51,672 nt of DNA from Anaerolineae bacterium (GCA_016929795.1 JAFGIA010000360.1:1-51672); one strand, 5' to 3'; positions 14,639 through 23,484 are shown, numbered from the stretch's first letter. Numbers and translations: made by a program. Notes: generated by a model not told the origin, from the letters alone.

Positions 14639-16678
14639 TCAGGGCAGATAGCCCAGGGGGTCCTGCGGCACCCCGTTCTCCCAAACCTCAAAGTGCAGAT
14701 GCGGGCCGGTGGTGCGGCCGCTCGTGCCCATCGTCCCGATCTGCTGCCCCTTTTGGACCGAGTCGCCGGCATGGACGAGTATCGTGTCCAGGTGAGCGTA
14801 TGCCGTCCAGTAGCCGTTGCCATGGTCGACGAGAACCTGCAAGCCATATCCCCACGTGTCTCGGGCGGCAACCGTGACGTAACCCGCATCGGCGGCGCGA
14901 ACAAGAGTCCCCATCCTGTTGCTGATGTCGATGCCGCTGTGACCCGGCCAGAAATGCTGGCTCAACATGCCGGTGGCCGGCCAGGCGAAATGGCCACTGC
15001 CCGTGGGTGCCCCTGCCGGTGCCGCACCGAGCTCCGGCATCGGGTAGTGGTTACCCGCCACGACGCTCTCTTTTTTTCCATCCGGGATCATGATCTGCTG
15101 GCCCACACGCAGCAGATACGGCTCCTCGAGATCGTTCCCCTCGAACCCGACGATCTTGTCCACGGTTGTCTCGAACTCGGCCGCCAGGCTCAAGAGCGTA
15201 TCTCCCTCGGCCACTGTGTGCCACACACCATCCACGGGGGGGATGATCAGCGTCTGTCCAACGACGAGCAGGTCGGGGGCCGATTCGATCTCGGGGTTGG
15301 CCCACACGATCGTCTCTGGTTGCAACCAGTACCGCCGCGCGATGGACCAGACGTTATCGCCAGGTGCGACGATATAGTCGACGGGAACTGGCGCTGCAAC
15401 CGGGCCCAAGATCTCCTCGACCAGGGGATCGATCAGGTCCCAGTGCGGGAGCAGCACGGCTGCGCCGTCCTCACGCCGATGTGGGGTCACCAGGGGCTCG
15501 CGCAGCACCTGGCGCTCTACATCTGATGGGTCGATCTGTGCGGCGAATGCGGCCAGGTTGACGAGCTCAGCGAGTGTCAGATCGGTGTGCACAGTGTCGG
15601 CAAGGCTGAATATGAGGTCGGGGAGCCTGCGAAAGACGGCGTTGCTGCGCACCTTGTCGAGGATTGCGAGCAGGATGCACTGTTGCCGCTCTGCCCGATC
15701 CGCATTCGATGTCGTCATCCGTGAACGCGCGTACTGGAGTGCGCGCTCGCCATTCATGTGTTGCACGCCGGCCTCAAAGTGAACTGAGGTGTAAGCATTC
15801 GGGTCACCCGGCTGCGGATCTGGGTAGAAGGCGTCGTCCAGTGTGCGCGGCACGTCGACCTCGATGCCACCGAGCGCATCCACGATCTCGACAAATCCGT
15901 CGAAATCGACCACGACGTAGGCATCGATGTCGATCCCAAAGCTCGCTTCAAGGGTGTCCCGGGCGAGAGCCGGACCGCCACTGGGGTAATCATTGACGTC
16001 GCCGTACACGTTCGCGACATTGATCCGGTCCTCGCCGTGGCCTGGGATTGGCAGCAGCAGATCGCGCGGGATCGAGAGCATAGCCGCCGTTCCGGTCTCC
16101 AGATCGGCGGTAACGATCACGATCGTGTCGGTGCGATAGCCCCAGCCATTGCCCCCTCTCCTGTCAATACCGAGGAGCAGGATCGTAATGCGGCCGTCAG
16201 CGCCGGCAGGCAGGTAAGAGAGGGGCATGGGCTGGTCAAGCGCACGGAGCCAGGCCGCTTCAGAGTCCGCGCCGGGCGGATGAGGGTCTGTAGCATTTGA
16301 GATGGGGACGTGGGCGGGTGTGAACCTGGCGACCGGCGTGGGCTGGGGGGGCGAAGCACTCAGCACGGCGGCGGCAACGACAACAAGGGCGAGGGCGACG
16401 AGCACGAGCACGCCGTGGCTGGCGGGGTGAGGCGACGCTGCTGCCTGGCTAGGTGCAGGGGCGCTGCGCCTCGCCAGGGCGGGAGGGATGATGGGCGGCG
16501 CGATGGCAACCACCGCCGGCACAGGGAGCCGGTCAAAGCGCCGGTCCATCAGCTCGTACTGCCTCGCCACCACCTGGCACGCGGGGCAGACTGCCAGGTG
16601 CTCCTCGGCGTGCGCCGCCTCTTCTCGCGTCCACTCACGCCGGTAGCTCAACATACGGCGGATCTGTTTGCAGCTCAT
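14639..16678 (-). CDS. Zinc-finger/LytR-CpsA-Psr/LysM/M23 fusion protein
   Basis: 679 residues from the ATG at 16678, which overlaps the TGA of the sigma factor gene (ATGA). Residues 1-~50 contain H27-x3-C31-x2-C34, the ZAS zinc-binding anti-sigma motif, with C3 as a further ligand. A transmembrane helix spans ~89-108. A LytR-CpsA-Psr domain follows (ITILLLGIDRRGGNGWGYRTD, SIPRDLLLPIPG, RALQYARSRM). Two LysM domains come next (YIVAPGDNVWSIARRYWL and HTVAEGDTLLSLAAEFETT). The C-terminal M23 peptidase has HSGIDI and HLHFEV zinc ligands. The cytoplasmic finger would hold the sigma factor while the outer part binds, attaches polymers to, or cuts peptidoglycan. That is an unusual one-piece envelope sensor (inference). 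Confidence 0.9.
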   Translation of the reverse strand: MSCKQIRRMLSYRREWTREEAAHAEEHLAVCPACQVVARQYELMDRRFDRLPVPAVVAIAPPIIPPALARRSAPAPSQAAASPHPASHGVLVLVALALVVVAAAVLSASPPQPTPVARFTPAHVPISNATDPHPPGADSEAAWLRALDQPMPLSYLPAGADGRITILLLGIDRRGGNGWGYRTDTIVIVTADLETGTAAMLSIPRDLLLPIPGHGEDRINVANVYGDVNDYPSGGPALARDTLEASFGIDIDAYVVVDFDGFVEIVDALGGIEVDVPRTLDDAFYPDPQPGDPNAYTSVHFEAGVQHMNGERALQYARSRMTTSNADRAERQQCILLAILDKVRSNAVFRRLPDLIFSLADTVHTDLTLAELVNLAAFAAQIDPSDVERQVLREPLVTPHRREDGAAVLLPHWDLIDPLVEEILGPVAAPVPVDYIVAPGDNVWSIARRYWLQPETIVWANPEIESAPDLLVVGQTLIIPPVDGVWHTVAEGDTLLSLAAEFETTVDKIVGFEGNDLEEPYLLRVGQQIMIPDGKKESVVAGNHYPMPELGAAPAGAPTGSGHFAWPATGMLSQHFWPGHSGIDISNRMGTLVRAADAGYVTVAARDTWGYGLQVLVDHGNGYWTAYAHLDTILVHAGDSVQKGQQIGTMGTSGRTTGPHLHFEVWENGVPQDPLGYLP

Positions 16679-17211
16679 CCGTCCCCCTCCTCCGGCGTGT
16701 ACAGTCGCCGGAACTTTTCCCTGGCTCGAAAGAGACGTGTCTTTACCGCACCCGGCGAGATCTTGATCACCGCCGCGATCTCGGCCGTGGACAGCCCCTG
16801 GCATGCATAGAGCACGAGCGGCACCCGGTAGCGTGGTGCCAGCCGCGCTAGCGTGCGCTGCACCGCCACGCTCTCGAGCGAGGCATCCTGGAATGATGTG
16901 CTCGCCGCGGGGTGGCGCTCGTCGTCGAATAGTGGTAGCCATGAGACGAGGCGGCGGCGGCGCAAGTGGTCGAGGGCGGTGTTGGTGGCGATGCGGTAGA
17001 GCCAGGCACGCCGGTTGGCGCTTGCAGGCAGCCGGCCGAGCGCCCGGTACGCTTTGAAAAAGGTGTCCTGCGCCAGGTCTTCCGCCAACTGCACGTCGCC
17101 CGTCAGGCGGCACAGGTAGGCGTGGATGTCGCCCTGATGGTCGCGGAACAGCCGGACGAACAGCTCGTCCATGTCTGTGCCTGCCCCCTCGAGCGCCAGG
17201 ATACGGTCCAT
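16675..17211 (-). CDS. ECF-type RNA polymerase sigma factor
   Basis: 178 residues. Region 2 is at about 20-85 (FRDHQGDIHAYLCRLTGDVQ, LAEDLAQDTFFKAYRALGRL, RRAWLYRIATNTALDHLRRR). Region 4 is at about 115-165 (ARLAPRYRVPLVLYACQGLS, TAEIAAVIKISPGAVKTRLF). It recruits RNA polymerase core to a stress regulon. Its stop overlaps the start of the ZAS-containing gene by 4 nt, the usual translational coupling of a sigma factor with its anti-sigma factor. A possible autoregulated promoter lies at 17254-17279. Confidence 0.92.
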   Translation of the reverse strand: MDRILALEGAGTDMDELFVRLFRDHQGDIHAYLCRLTGDVQLAEDLAQDTFFKAYRALGRLPASANRRAWLYRIATNTALDHLRRRRLVSWLPLFDDERHPAASTSFQDASLESVAVQRTLARLAPRYRVPLVLYACQGLSTAEIAAVIKISPGAVKTRLFRAREKFRRLYTPEEGDG

Positions 17212-17253
17212 ACGGTCTCCCCCGGGTCGAGCGAAATCCCTTCTATAGAGTAT

Positions 17254-17279
17254 AACGGATGAGCAGCATGAGTGGTTAC
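17254..17279 (-). promoter_or_regulatory. Possible ECF-dependent autoregulatory promoter
   Basis: Minus-strand GTAACC (17279-17274) and CGTT (17257-17254), 16 nt apart, resemble the GGAACC-N16-CGTT form of ECF promoters. They sit ~45 nt before the sigma gene. A sigma70-like TATACT (17254-17249) overlaps. A tentative motif match by eye. Confidence 0.3.
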
Positions 17280-17305
17280 AAGAACATGGCAGGTAATGGG
17301 GACCA

Positions 17306-17341
17306 GGGTATCGGGTACCCGGTTCCCGTTCCCCGATACCC
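17306..17341. terminator. Inverted repeat after DUF4129 gene
   Basis: GGGTATCGGG (17306-17315) and CCCGATACCC (17332-17341) form a perfect 10-bp stem with a 16-nt loop, immediately downstream of the DUF4129 stop on the minus strand. It may end the moxR operon; there is no clear T-run. Confidence 0.4.
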
Positions 17342-17351
17342 GCTTCCCGCG

Positions 17352-18791
17352 CTACCCGGTCTCCTTGTGTTTCTCAATCCCCTCAGCCCGGATCCGCTGC
17401 CAGCAGGCCCGAATCCGCTCCAGCTCCTCGCGCGTGTCGGGCACCTGGCCGTAGCGGGCGTTCACGTACGCCTCGGTGATCGTCTGCGCGTCGGCCTCAT
17501 TGTCGGGCAGTGCGCGGCGCAGCGTGTTGAGGTACTCGTACGGTGTTTGTGACGTGGCGCGAGGATAGCCCGCATCCGCCGCCAGGCGCAGCAGGTTGGT
17601 ATAGATGCGCCGGATTGAGATCGCCGCCAGGAAGCGGGTGCCAAGGCCGAAACGGGCGGCTGTGTCCGCCAGGTCGCCCAGCCGGTCGAGGCCGCCGCGC
17701 AGCATGGCGCGCAATCTGCGCGCCAGTTCGCGTGCGTCAAAGATCGACTCGTACACCCCATCGGCCTGCCCGCGGCGCCACCGGAGCTGCCGTCCCCACG
17801 TCCAGAGCAGGACGAGGATCACGATCACGAGCGGCAGGCCAACCATCAAGGCGACCTGTACGATACCCAGGTAAGCTGGACGCTCGGTGGAAGGAGGCGG
17901 TGGTGCGGCGGGCATGGTCAGCATCTCACCCATGCGCAGCAGCGCCTCCCTGAGCCCCTGTCCCAGGAAGGAGATGTCGAGTGAAAAGAAAGAGAGGATC
18001 GCCTGGACGAGCCATAACACAAGCGCGCCGGCACCGGCGATGACGATCTGGATGACGAGCCATACCGGCCACAGCCAGGCCAGAACCTGGCGCAGGCCGC
18101 TGCCATAGAAAAAGACGGACACGAGCAAGCCGAGCAGCACCAGCGCCAGCACTGCGAGCGCAGTGGCCCCCACCCAAAAGCTGTCAAAGGGTACCGCAGT
18201 GCTGTTTGGCAGGCGGCTCACCGCCTCGATGCGCGCCAGTGCCACCGCCACCAGGCTAAAGAAGAAAAAGGCGACGACAAAAGGCGACGCATCGACGCCG
18301 GCGATCAAGTGTGTCACCAGGCCGACGCCGATCAGGATCACCACGCCCGCGCGAAAGCTGAACCCGACGCTCCCGGCCGACAGGCTGCGGCGCGCCAGCG
18401 CCAGCGCACGTACCCACAGGTACACCAAAAACATGATCGCCACCCATCCCACGGGCATGATCACATCTGCCTTGCCCAGGCTGCCCAGCAGGCCGAGAAA
18501 CCAGCCGGTGCCGCGGAACTCGAGCGAGGCATAGACGTGGTAGCGCAGCATCAGCGCCATCGCTGCCAGCAACGCCAGCGCCGCCAGGCCCTGCTGCACG
18601 CGCATCGGCAGCTCTGCCGCCACGAGTGCGCGATAGATGCCGGCAAAGGCGAGCAGCAGGACGAGCAGGCCCAGCCACAGGAGCAGAGGAGGATGGGGCT
18701 GGATCACGGGGGCCAGCATCAGGAGCACCGGCGCCAGCCAGGACACTTCTGCCGCGGCGAGGGCGACGAAAATGGTCTCGCGGCGCATCAT
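17352..18791 (-). CDS. Polytopic membrane protein with C-terminal DUF4129
   Basis: 479 residues from the ATG at 18791. A GTG at 18917 would add 42 residues overlapping the upstream gene and cannot be excluded. Several hydrophobic helices occupy the first ~300 residues. A single further helix (GIVQVALMVGLPLVIVILVL) is followed by an RLRWRRGQ-type basic stretch and a cytosolic DUF4129 domain. That domain includes YTNLLRLAADAGYPRATSQT, PYEYLNTLRRALP and ITEAYVNARYG. DUF4129 proteins are found next to moxR-DUF58 genes, as here, and are often fused to transglutaminase domains in other genomes. No transglutaminase core is seen in this copy. Function not established. Confidence 0.8.
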   Translation of the reverse strand: MMRRETIFVALAAAEVSWLAPVLLMLAPVIQPHPPLLLWLGLLVLLLAFAGIYRALVAAELPMRVQQGLAALALLAAMALMLRYHVYASLEFRGTGWFLGLLGSLGKADVIMPVGWVAIMFLVYLWVRALALARRSLSAGSVGFSFRAGVVILIGVGLVTHLIAGVDASPFVVAFFFFSLVAVALARIEAVSRLPNSTAVPFDSFWVGATALAVLALVLLGLLVSVFFYGSGLRQVLAWLWPVWLVIQIVIAGAGALVLWLVQAILSFFSLDISFLGQGLREALLRMGEMLTMPAAPPPPSTERPAYLGIVQVALMVGLPLVIVILVLLWTWGRQLRWRRGQADGVYESIFDARELARRLRAMLRGGLDRLGDLADTAARFGLGTRFLAAISIRRIYTNLLRLAADAGYPRATSQTPYEYLNTLRRALPDNEADAQTITEAYVNARYGQVPDTREELERIRACWQRIRAEGIEKHKETG

Positions 18792-18861
18792 CACGCGTGC
18801 CCGCCCCTCAAGATCTTGCGGGCCTCCAAGGCCCCAAAGGTCTGCTGCAGTGGCGATCTGG

Positions 18862-20160
18862 TCATCGGCTGGCGCCTCCGAAACGTAGCGGCGGGGCCAC
18901 CTCTGGCGACCATTCACCAGGCTCGCCCATCAGCGTCTCGTCGAAAGGCAGGTCGCGCGCCGGCAGGCGGTAGACGGTGATGCCCGGCGGCAGGCCATAG
19001 GGACGCCGGGTGCCGCCCCGTGACGGTGCCTCATCCTCCAGCGATACGAGCACCACACGCCGTCCCACGTCGCGCAGGCGCATCAGGCCCGTCAGGAGAT
19101 CGTCTGTGACCACGCCCGTGACAACCACCAGCGTGGCCCCCCAGGGCAGGCGCGGGCTCTCTTCGAGCAGCAGGCCCTCGATCGACACCGTCGTAAAGCT
19201 CGTCACCGCCGCCAGCGCCTCCAGGATGCGCGCCAGTTGGTCCGGGCGGCGGCTGGGCAGCACCTTGATCGGCTGGTCCGAGTGGGGGATTGAGCTATTT
19301 GCCATCAGGCCCACCAGGTAGCGGTCTTGAACGGCGTGGTTGGCGATCGAGGCCGCGACGGCGATCACCTTTTCCAGCAGGATCGGGCGCGTGCCGGCCC
19401 AGTGGGGGATGATCGTCGCCACATTGACAAACACTACCAGGTTGTGCGTTGTCGTCGGCTCGTACACCTTCACCTGCAAGTCCTGCCGCCGCGCGGTCGC
19501 CTTCCAGTGGATGTGACGAAAGCCATCTTCAGGGTGATGATCTCGGATGCCGACGGCACGGCTCGGGTCCTCCAACATGCGCCACGTCGCCCTCGTCTCG
19601 CCAAATGGCTCCTTAGGCGGGAAGCCAAGTGCTTCGAGCGGCAGCACCTGCGGATAGACGATCAACCAGTCGAGGCCTGGCAGGCGTTTTTCCTCTGCAA
19701 ACAGCCCCCAGATGTCACCTGAGGTCAGGTCGGCCGGTCCGAACGAGTAAAAGCCGCGGCGTGTGCAGCGCAGCGAGTAACGGCGCGTGATCCGCTCGTA
19801 GCCACGGATGGCAAACGCGCTGCGAAAAGTGCCCATCAGGCCGGTAGCGGAAGGAAAGAGGTCCGCGCCCTCAGGCAGAAGCGTCATCGACCAGTGGTCC
19901 TCCAGGATCAGCCAGCCGAGGGGCAATAGCTTCTCATTCGCCAGGCGCATCGTCAGCTCGACCCGTTCGCCCGGGAAGGCGCGCCGCTGGCCCAGCGTGC
20001 GCTCGTAGCCGACACCCACCAGGCTGCGCCGCCCCCACCACCACGACAGGGGGATCACGGTGAGCAGGAAGGCGGCGAGGACGAAAAACGCGCGCAGATC
20101 GAGGATCAGGGCGACGGGAATGAGCAGGATCGCGAGCTGGAGCCACGAACGGTTGAACAT
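18862..20160 (-). CDS. DUF58 domain protein
   Basis: 432 residues. Two N-terminal hydrophobic helices (LAILLIPVALILDL, FFVLAAFLLTVIPLSWWWG) are followed by a beta-rich region. Then comes the DUF58 core DPSRAVGIRDHHPEDGFRHI-HWKATAR and a vWA-like tail (LVVVTGVVTDDLLTGLMRLR). DUF58 proteins work with MoxR ATPases, probably in metal-ion insertion or assembly of surface complexes. The gene starts 13 nt after moxR ends. Stop is TGA. Confidence 0.9.
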   Translation of the reverse strand: MFNRSWLQLAILLIPVALILDLRAFFVLAAFLLTVIPLSWWWGRRSLVGVGYERTLGQRRAFPGERVELTMRLANEKLLPLGWLILEDHWSMTLLPEGADLFPSATGLMGTFRSAFAIRGYERITRRYSLRCTRRGFYSFGPADLTSGDIWGLFAEEKRLPGLDWLIVYPQVLPLEALGFPPKEPFGETRATWRMLEDPSRAVGIRDHHPEDGFRHIHWKATARRQDLQVKVYEPTTTHNLVVFVNVATIIPHWAGTRPILLEKVIAVAASIANHAVQDRYLVGLMANSSIPHSDQPIKVLPSRRPDQLARILEALAAVTSFTTVSIEGLLLEESPRLPWGATLVVVTGVVTDDLLTGLMRLRDVGRRVVLVSLEDEAPSRGGTRRPYGLPPGITVYRLPARDLPFDETLMGEPGEWSPEVAPPLRFGGASR

Positions 20161-20173
20161 GGCTGCCTACGCG

Positions 20174-21112
20174 TCACGCCTCTACGGGCACTGACACCGT
20201 GTCGACGACCTCGCTCACCACCTCTTCGGGCCGGCGGCCCCGCAGCCGCGTCTGTGGGCTGATGATCAGCCGGTGCGTCAGCACCGGCGGCGCCAGGTAC
20301 TTGACGTCGTCGGGCACGATGAAATGGCGACCGCGCACCGCGGCCAGCGCTTGGGCCGTGCGGTAGAGCGCCAGCGTGCCGCGCGGGCTGACGCCCAGCT
20401 CGACGGCGTCGTGCTCGCGCGTGGCACGGACCACGTCGACGATATACTCGCGCACCGACGGTTCCACCAGCACCTGGCGCACCTGCTCCTGCATCGCCGT
20501 CAGATCCTCGGCCGAGATCACTGGCTCGAGCGCATCGAGCGGGTCCTCCCGCTCATAGCGGATCAGGATCTCTTCCTCTTCCGCCCTGGTGGGGTAGCCG
20601 AGGGCGATGCGCATCAAAAAACGGTCGATCTGCGCTTCGGGCAGGGGGAAGGTACCCTCCAGCTCGATCGGGTTTTGCGTGGCGAGCACCATGAACGGGT
20701 GAGGCAGGCGCAGCGTATCGACGTCCACCGTCACCGTCCGCTCCTGCATCGCTTCGAGTAGCGCGCTCTGCGTGCGCGGCGTGGCGCGGTTGATCTCGTC
20801 GGCGAGGACAATCTGCGAGATGATCGGCCCCGGGCGGAACTCGAACTCTTGCGTCTTCTGGTTGAAAAAGAGGATGCCCGTCACGTCGCTGGGCAGCAGG
20901 TCGGGCGTGAACTGGATGCGCTTGAAGGTGCAGCCCGTGCTGCGCGCCAATGCTTTGACCAGCGTCGTCTTGCCGATGCCCGGCACGTCCTCCATCAGCA
21001 CATGCCCCTCGCACAGCAGCGCCACCAGGCACAACTCGATCACCTCGTCCTTGCCAATGATCACCTGCGCGACGTTGTCGACGATCTCTTTTGCGGCTGT
21101 CTGGATGTCCAT
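20174..21112 (-). CDS. MoxR-type AAA+ ATPase
   Basis: 312 residues from the ATG at 21112 (a GTG at 21121 is an alternative start). Walker A is EDVPGIGKTTLVKALA and Walker B is QIVLADEINRATPRTQSALL. The sensor is MVLATQNPIELEGTFPLPEA with the arginine-finger region QIDRFLMR. The C-terminal lid contains GVSPRGTLALYRTAQALA and VPDDVKYLAPPVLTHRL. It is a chaperone-like ATPase that acts with the DUF58 protein encoded next. It is the first gene of a three-gene operon with a promoter at 21181-21208. Confidence 0.93.
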   Translation of the reverse strand: MDIQTAAKEIVDNVAQVIIGKDEVIELCLVALLCEGHVLMEDVPGIGKTTLVKALARSTGCTFKRIQFTPDLLPSDVTGILFFNQKTQEFEFRPGPIISQIVLADEINRATPRTQSALLEAMQERTVTVDVDTLRLPHPFMVLATQNPIELEGTFPLPEAQIDRFLMRIALGYPTRAEEEEILIRYEREDPLDALEPVISAEDLTAMQEQVRQVLVEPSVREYIVDVVRATREHDAVELGVSPRGTLALYRTAQALAAVRGRHFIVPDDVKYLAPPVLTHRLIISPQTRLRGRRPEEVVSEVVDTVSVPVEA

Positions 21113-21180
21113 GTTCCTCACGATTTTCGGTGTCGGATTCTTGCTGCTCTACACTGGCAGAGATGCCAGTCTGCCGGGGG

Positions 21181-21208
21181 AGTATACCACGAAACGGGTG
21201 TTTGGCAA
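21181..21208 (-). promoter_or_regulatory. Promoter of moxR operon
   Basis: Minus-strand TTGCCA (21208-21203) and TATACT (21186-21181) with a 16-nt spacer, about 70 nt upstream of the moxR start. Confidence 0.5.
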
Positions 21209-21240
21209 AGCAGGTATCTTGATGAGTTTTTTGCTGCCAG

Positions 21241-21427
21241 CCCCACAGCGCTGCACCTGCGCGCCATGAACATGCTGTTCGAGGGGTTGAAGGAAAAAGG
21301 CGCCGTGGTCATCGTCCCGTCCAGCGCGGTCGATACTATGAACCTGGGCGGCCTGATGGGCACCACTGCCCTGGCACAGCCACAGATCCTCGAGGCCATC
21401 ACCGGGGAGGGCGAGAGCTTGACGTAG
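21241..21427 (+). pseudogene. 3' remnant of an SPFH/band-7 protein gene
   Basis: The plus strand encodes TALHLRAMNMLFEGLKEKG and VVIVPSSAVDTMNLGGLMG, then a short tail and a stop. This is the typical C-terminal end of SPFH/stomatin-like proteins (LR-x-LxEGLKE followed by VPSSAV). Nothing of the band-7 domain remains upstream: the same frame runs antisense through moxR and its promoter region. It is either a deletion relic or, less likely, a 53-residue protein from the ATG at 21268. No ribosome site precedes that ATG. Confidence 0.6.
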
Positions 21428-21453
21428 GAGTCGATGGCGCGTCGTCCGCCACC

Positions 21454-21482
21454 TTGACTTTGGCAAGCTCCTCGACTATACT
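21454..21482 (+). promoter_or_regulatory. Promoter of MFS transporter gene
   Basis: TTGACT (21454-21459) and TATACT (21477-21482), spacer 17 nt, about 48 nt before the ATG. Confidence 0.6.
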
Positions 21483-21529
21483 ACCCCTGCAAAGACGAGT
21501 TTCCGATCGAGAGCCAGGTAGGGGGAACC

Positions 21530-22759
21530 ATGAACGAACAATACCGGGTCTATGGCTATCGTTGGGTGGTGCTGGCAGTCTTTATGTTCATCAATCTGAC
21601 GATCCAGATGTTGTGGATCGGGTATGCGCCCATCACCGGGCCGGCAGCCAGTTTCTACGGCGTCAGCGATCTCCAGATCGGCCTGCTGGCGATGTCGTTC
21701 ATGATCGCCTTCATCCCCCTCTCTATCCCCGTGTCGTGGGTGATCGACACCTACGGCTTCCGTGTGGCCGTCAGCATCGGCGCCGTGCTGATGGGGGTGC
21801 TGGGCGTGGTGCGCGGCCTGGTGGGGGCCAACTACTCGCTGGTGCTCCTGTCTACGATCGGCATCGCCGTCGCCCAGCCCTTTCTGCTGAACGCCTGGAC
21901 CAAAGTCCCGGCCAACTGGTTCTCTGTCGACGAGCGGGCCACGGCCGTGGGGTTGGTGACCCTGGCGAACCTGGTGGGCACAGCGCTCGGCATGGTGCTG
22001 ACACCGGTTCTGACCGAGACCCTGCCCATCCCCACCGTGCAACTGATCTACGGCGGGCTGGCCGCCCTCTCCGCCGCCTTGTTCGTGATTCTCTCCCGTG
22101 AGAGACCGGCCACACCGCCCTGCCCGCCGGGGATGGAAGTCCGCTCGCTCATGCTCGATGGCCTAAAGCACGCATTGACGGTCAAAGCCTTCTGGCTCTA
22201 CCTGGCGGTGTTCTTTGTCGGCATGGGCGTCTTTAACGGCGTCACCACCTGGATCGAGGGCATCATCCGGCCGCGTGGCTTTACTCCCACCGACGCCGGC
22301 GCACTCGGCGCGCTGATGCTCATCGGGGGCATCCTGGGCGCCGTGGTCATTCCCCCCTTCTCTGACAGGCAGCGCAAGCGCCGGCGCTACCTGCTGCTGG
22401 GATTCGCCCTGGCCATCCCGGGCCTGGTCGGACTCACCTTCGCCACCACCCCCTGGCTGCTCTACCTTTCGGCCTTTGGCCTGGGCTTTTTCCTGGTCAG
22501 TACCAGCCCCATCGGCATGCAGTACGCGGCCGAGATCACCCACCCCACGCCCGAGGGCACCTCCAACGGCCTGCTCCAGTTGTTCGGGCAGGCCTCGGTG
22601 GTCTTTGTCTACATCATGGAAGCCATGAAAAGCAGCGCCGGGACATTCACCCCGGCGCTGCTCCTCGCCATCGGCTTGATGGGGCTGAGTGTGCTGTTGA
22701 TCACACAACTGCGTGACCGGGCAGAGGTTATGGTGACCGATCCTGAGCCGTCTATGTAA
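21530..22759 (+). CDS. Major facilitator superfamily transporter
   Basis: 409 residues with about 12 hydrophobic segments split by a charged loop near residue 190-215 (RERPATPPCPPGMEVRSLM). The motif VSWVIDTYGFRVAVSIGAVL lies between helices 2 and 3 and PPFSDRQRKRRRYLLLGFA in the equivalent C-half loop. The overall pattern resembles FLVCR-like or other organic-anion MFS members; the substrate cannot be assigned. GGGGGAACC precedes the ATG. Its 3' end overlaps the convergent metalloprotease-like gene by 8 nt. Confidence 0.88.
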   Translation: MNEQYRVYGYRWVVLAVFMFINLTIQMLWIGYAPITGPAASFYGVSDLQIGLLAMSFMIAFIPLSIPVSWVIDTYGFRVAVSIGAVLMGVLGVVRGLVGANYSLVLLSTIGIAVAQPFLLNAWTKVPANWFSVDERATAVGLVTLANLVGTALGMVLTPVLTETLPIPTVQLIYGGLAALSAALFVILSRERPATPPCPPGMEVRSLMLDGLKHALTVKAFWLYLAVFFVGMGVFNGVTTWIEGIIRPRGFTPTDAGALGALMLIGGILGAVVIPPFSDRQRKRRRYLLLGFALAIPGLVGLTFATTPWLLYLSAFGLGFFLVSTSPIGMQYAAEITHPTPEGTSNGLLQLFGQASVVFVYIMEAMKSSAGTFTPALLLAIGLMGLSVLLITQLRDRAEVMVTDPEPSM

Positions 22760-23291
22760 AATCGGGGCACTTCTCTCGCAGTTCCCTGATGTGGATCGCC
22801 TGCTGCATCGCCCAGTAGAGTGCCCACAGGCCGGACGGTTGGTTAACCGGCAGCCGCCTGTAGTGCCAGGCGGTCAGGTGCCGGATCTCCTCGTACTTTT
22901 CGTTGACCGGCGTGGCAAACCACGATTCCAGCCTGGCCCTGGCCACGGCCCTGGTCGGCACGCCCATCTCATCGCGCAGCCGGATGGCGTACGATTCGAC
23001 GATGTATTCCTGCTCGATCGAAGCTGCCAGCTCCCCGCCGTAATAGTATGCGTGCCACATCTCGTGCGTCATCACTGCCAAAGTCCGGCCGGCGTCCAGC
23101 CCCGGCTTGATGTGCACGCGCCGGATCAGGGGAAAGGTAAACCCCGCCCCGCCAGCGGCCCAGCCGTAGGCGAATACCCATCCCCGGCTCAGCAGGTTGT
23201 CCATTGGCAGGCCGCCGAGGCTTGTCTGCCTGATCTGGCTGATCGCCACTAGCATATGTTGCTGGTCCCGCTGCTCCACACTGGTGCACAT
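22752..23291 (-). CDS. HExxH-type putative metalloprotease
   Basis: 179 residues from the ATG at 23291; starts further downstream (such as 23255) are also possible because no ribosome site is clear. MTHEMWHAYYYGGELAASIE contains HEMWH, the zinc-peptidase HExxH signature. EYIVESYAIRLRDEMG could supply the third ligand. The rest (WHYRRLPVNQPSGLWALYWA) is aromatic-rich. No signal peptide or membrane segment is obvious. I do not recognise the family; proteolytic activity is inferred from the motif alone. Confidence 0.65.
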   Translation of the reverse strand: MCTSVEQRDQQHMLVAISQIRQTSLGGLPMDNLLSRGWVFAYGWAAGGAGFTFPLIRRVHIKPGLDAGRTLAVMTHEMWHAYYYGGELAASIEQEYIVESYAIRLRDEMGVPTRAVARARLESWFATPVNEKYEEIRHLTAWHYRRLPVNQPSGLWALYWAMQQAIHIRELREKCPDFT

Positions 23292-23346
23292 GTACGGTAC
23301 GTGCCGCTGGCCACGCGGCAGTAAAAGGTTATGGCGCCCGGCTCGT

Positions 23347-23375
23347 ACTATACTACAAACTGATGTACGCGTCAA
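23347..23375 (-). promoter_or_regulatory. Promoter of metalloprotease-like gene
   Basis: Minus-strand TTGACG (23375-23370) and TATAGT (23352-23347), spacer 17 nt, ~55 nt before the ATG at 23291. It is divergent from the mutS promoter. Confidence 0.55.
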
Positions 23376-23408
23376 GCTTCGGCGGAGGCCCAAAAGGGCA
23401 GTCCCATC

Positions 23409-23437
23409 TTGCAGCGCACGCTCAGCGGTGGTACAAT
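23409..23437 (+). promoter_or_regulatory. Promoter of mutS
   Basis: TTGCAG (23409-23414) and TACAAT (23432-23437), spacer 17 nt, 48 nt before the mutS ATG. Confidence 0.5.
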
Positions 23438-23484
23438 GGCCGGGTCATACCCTTCACACAGGCAGCGATGAGGAGGAGCACAAC

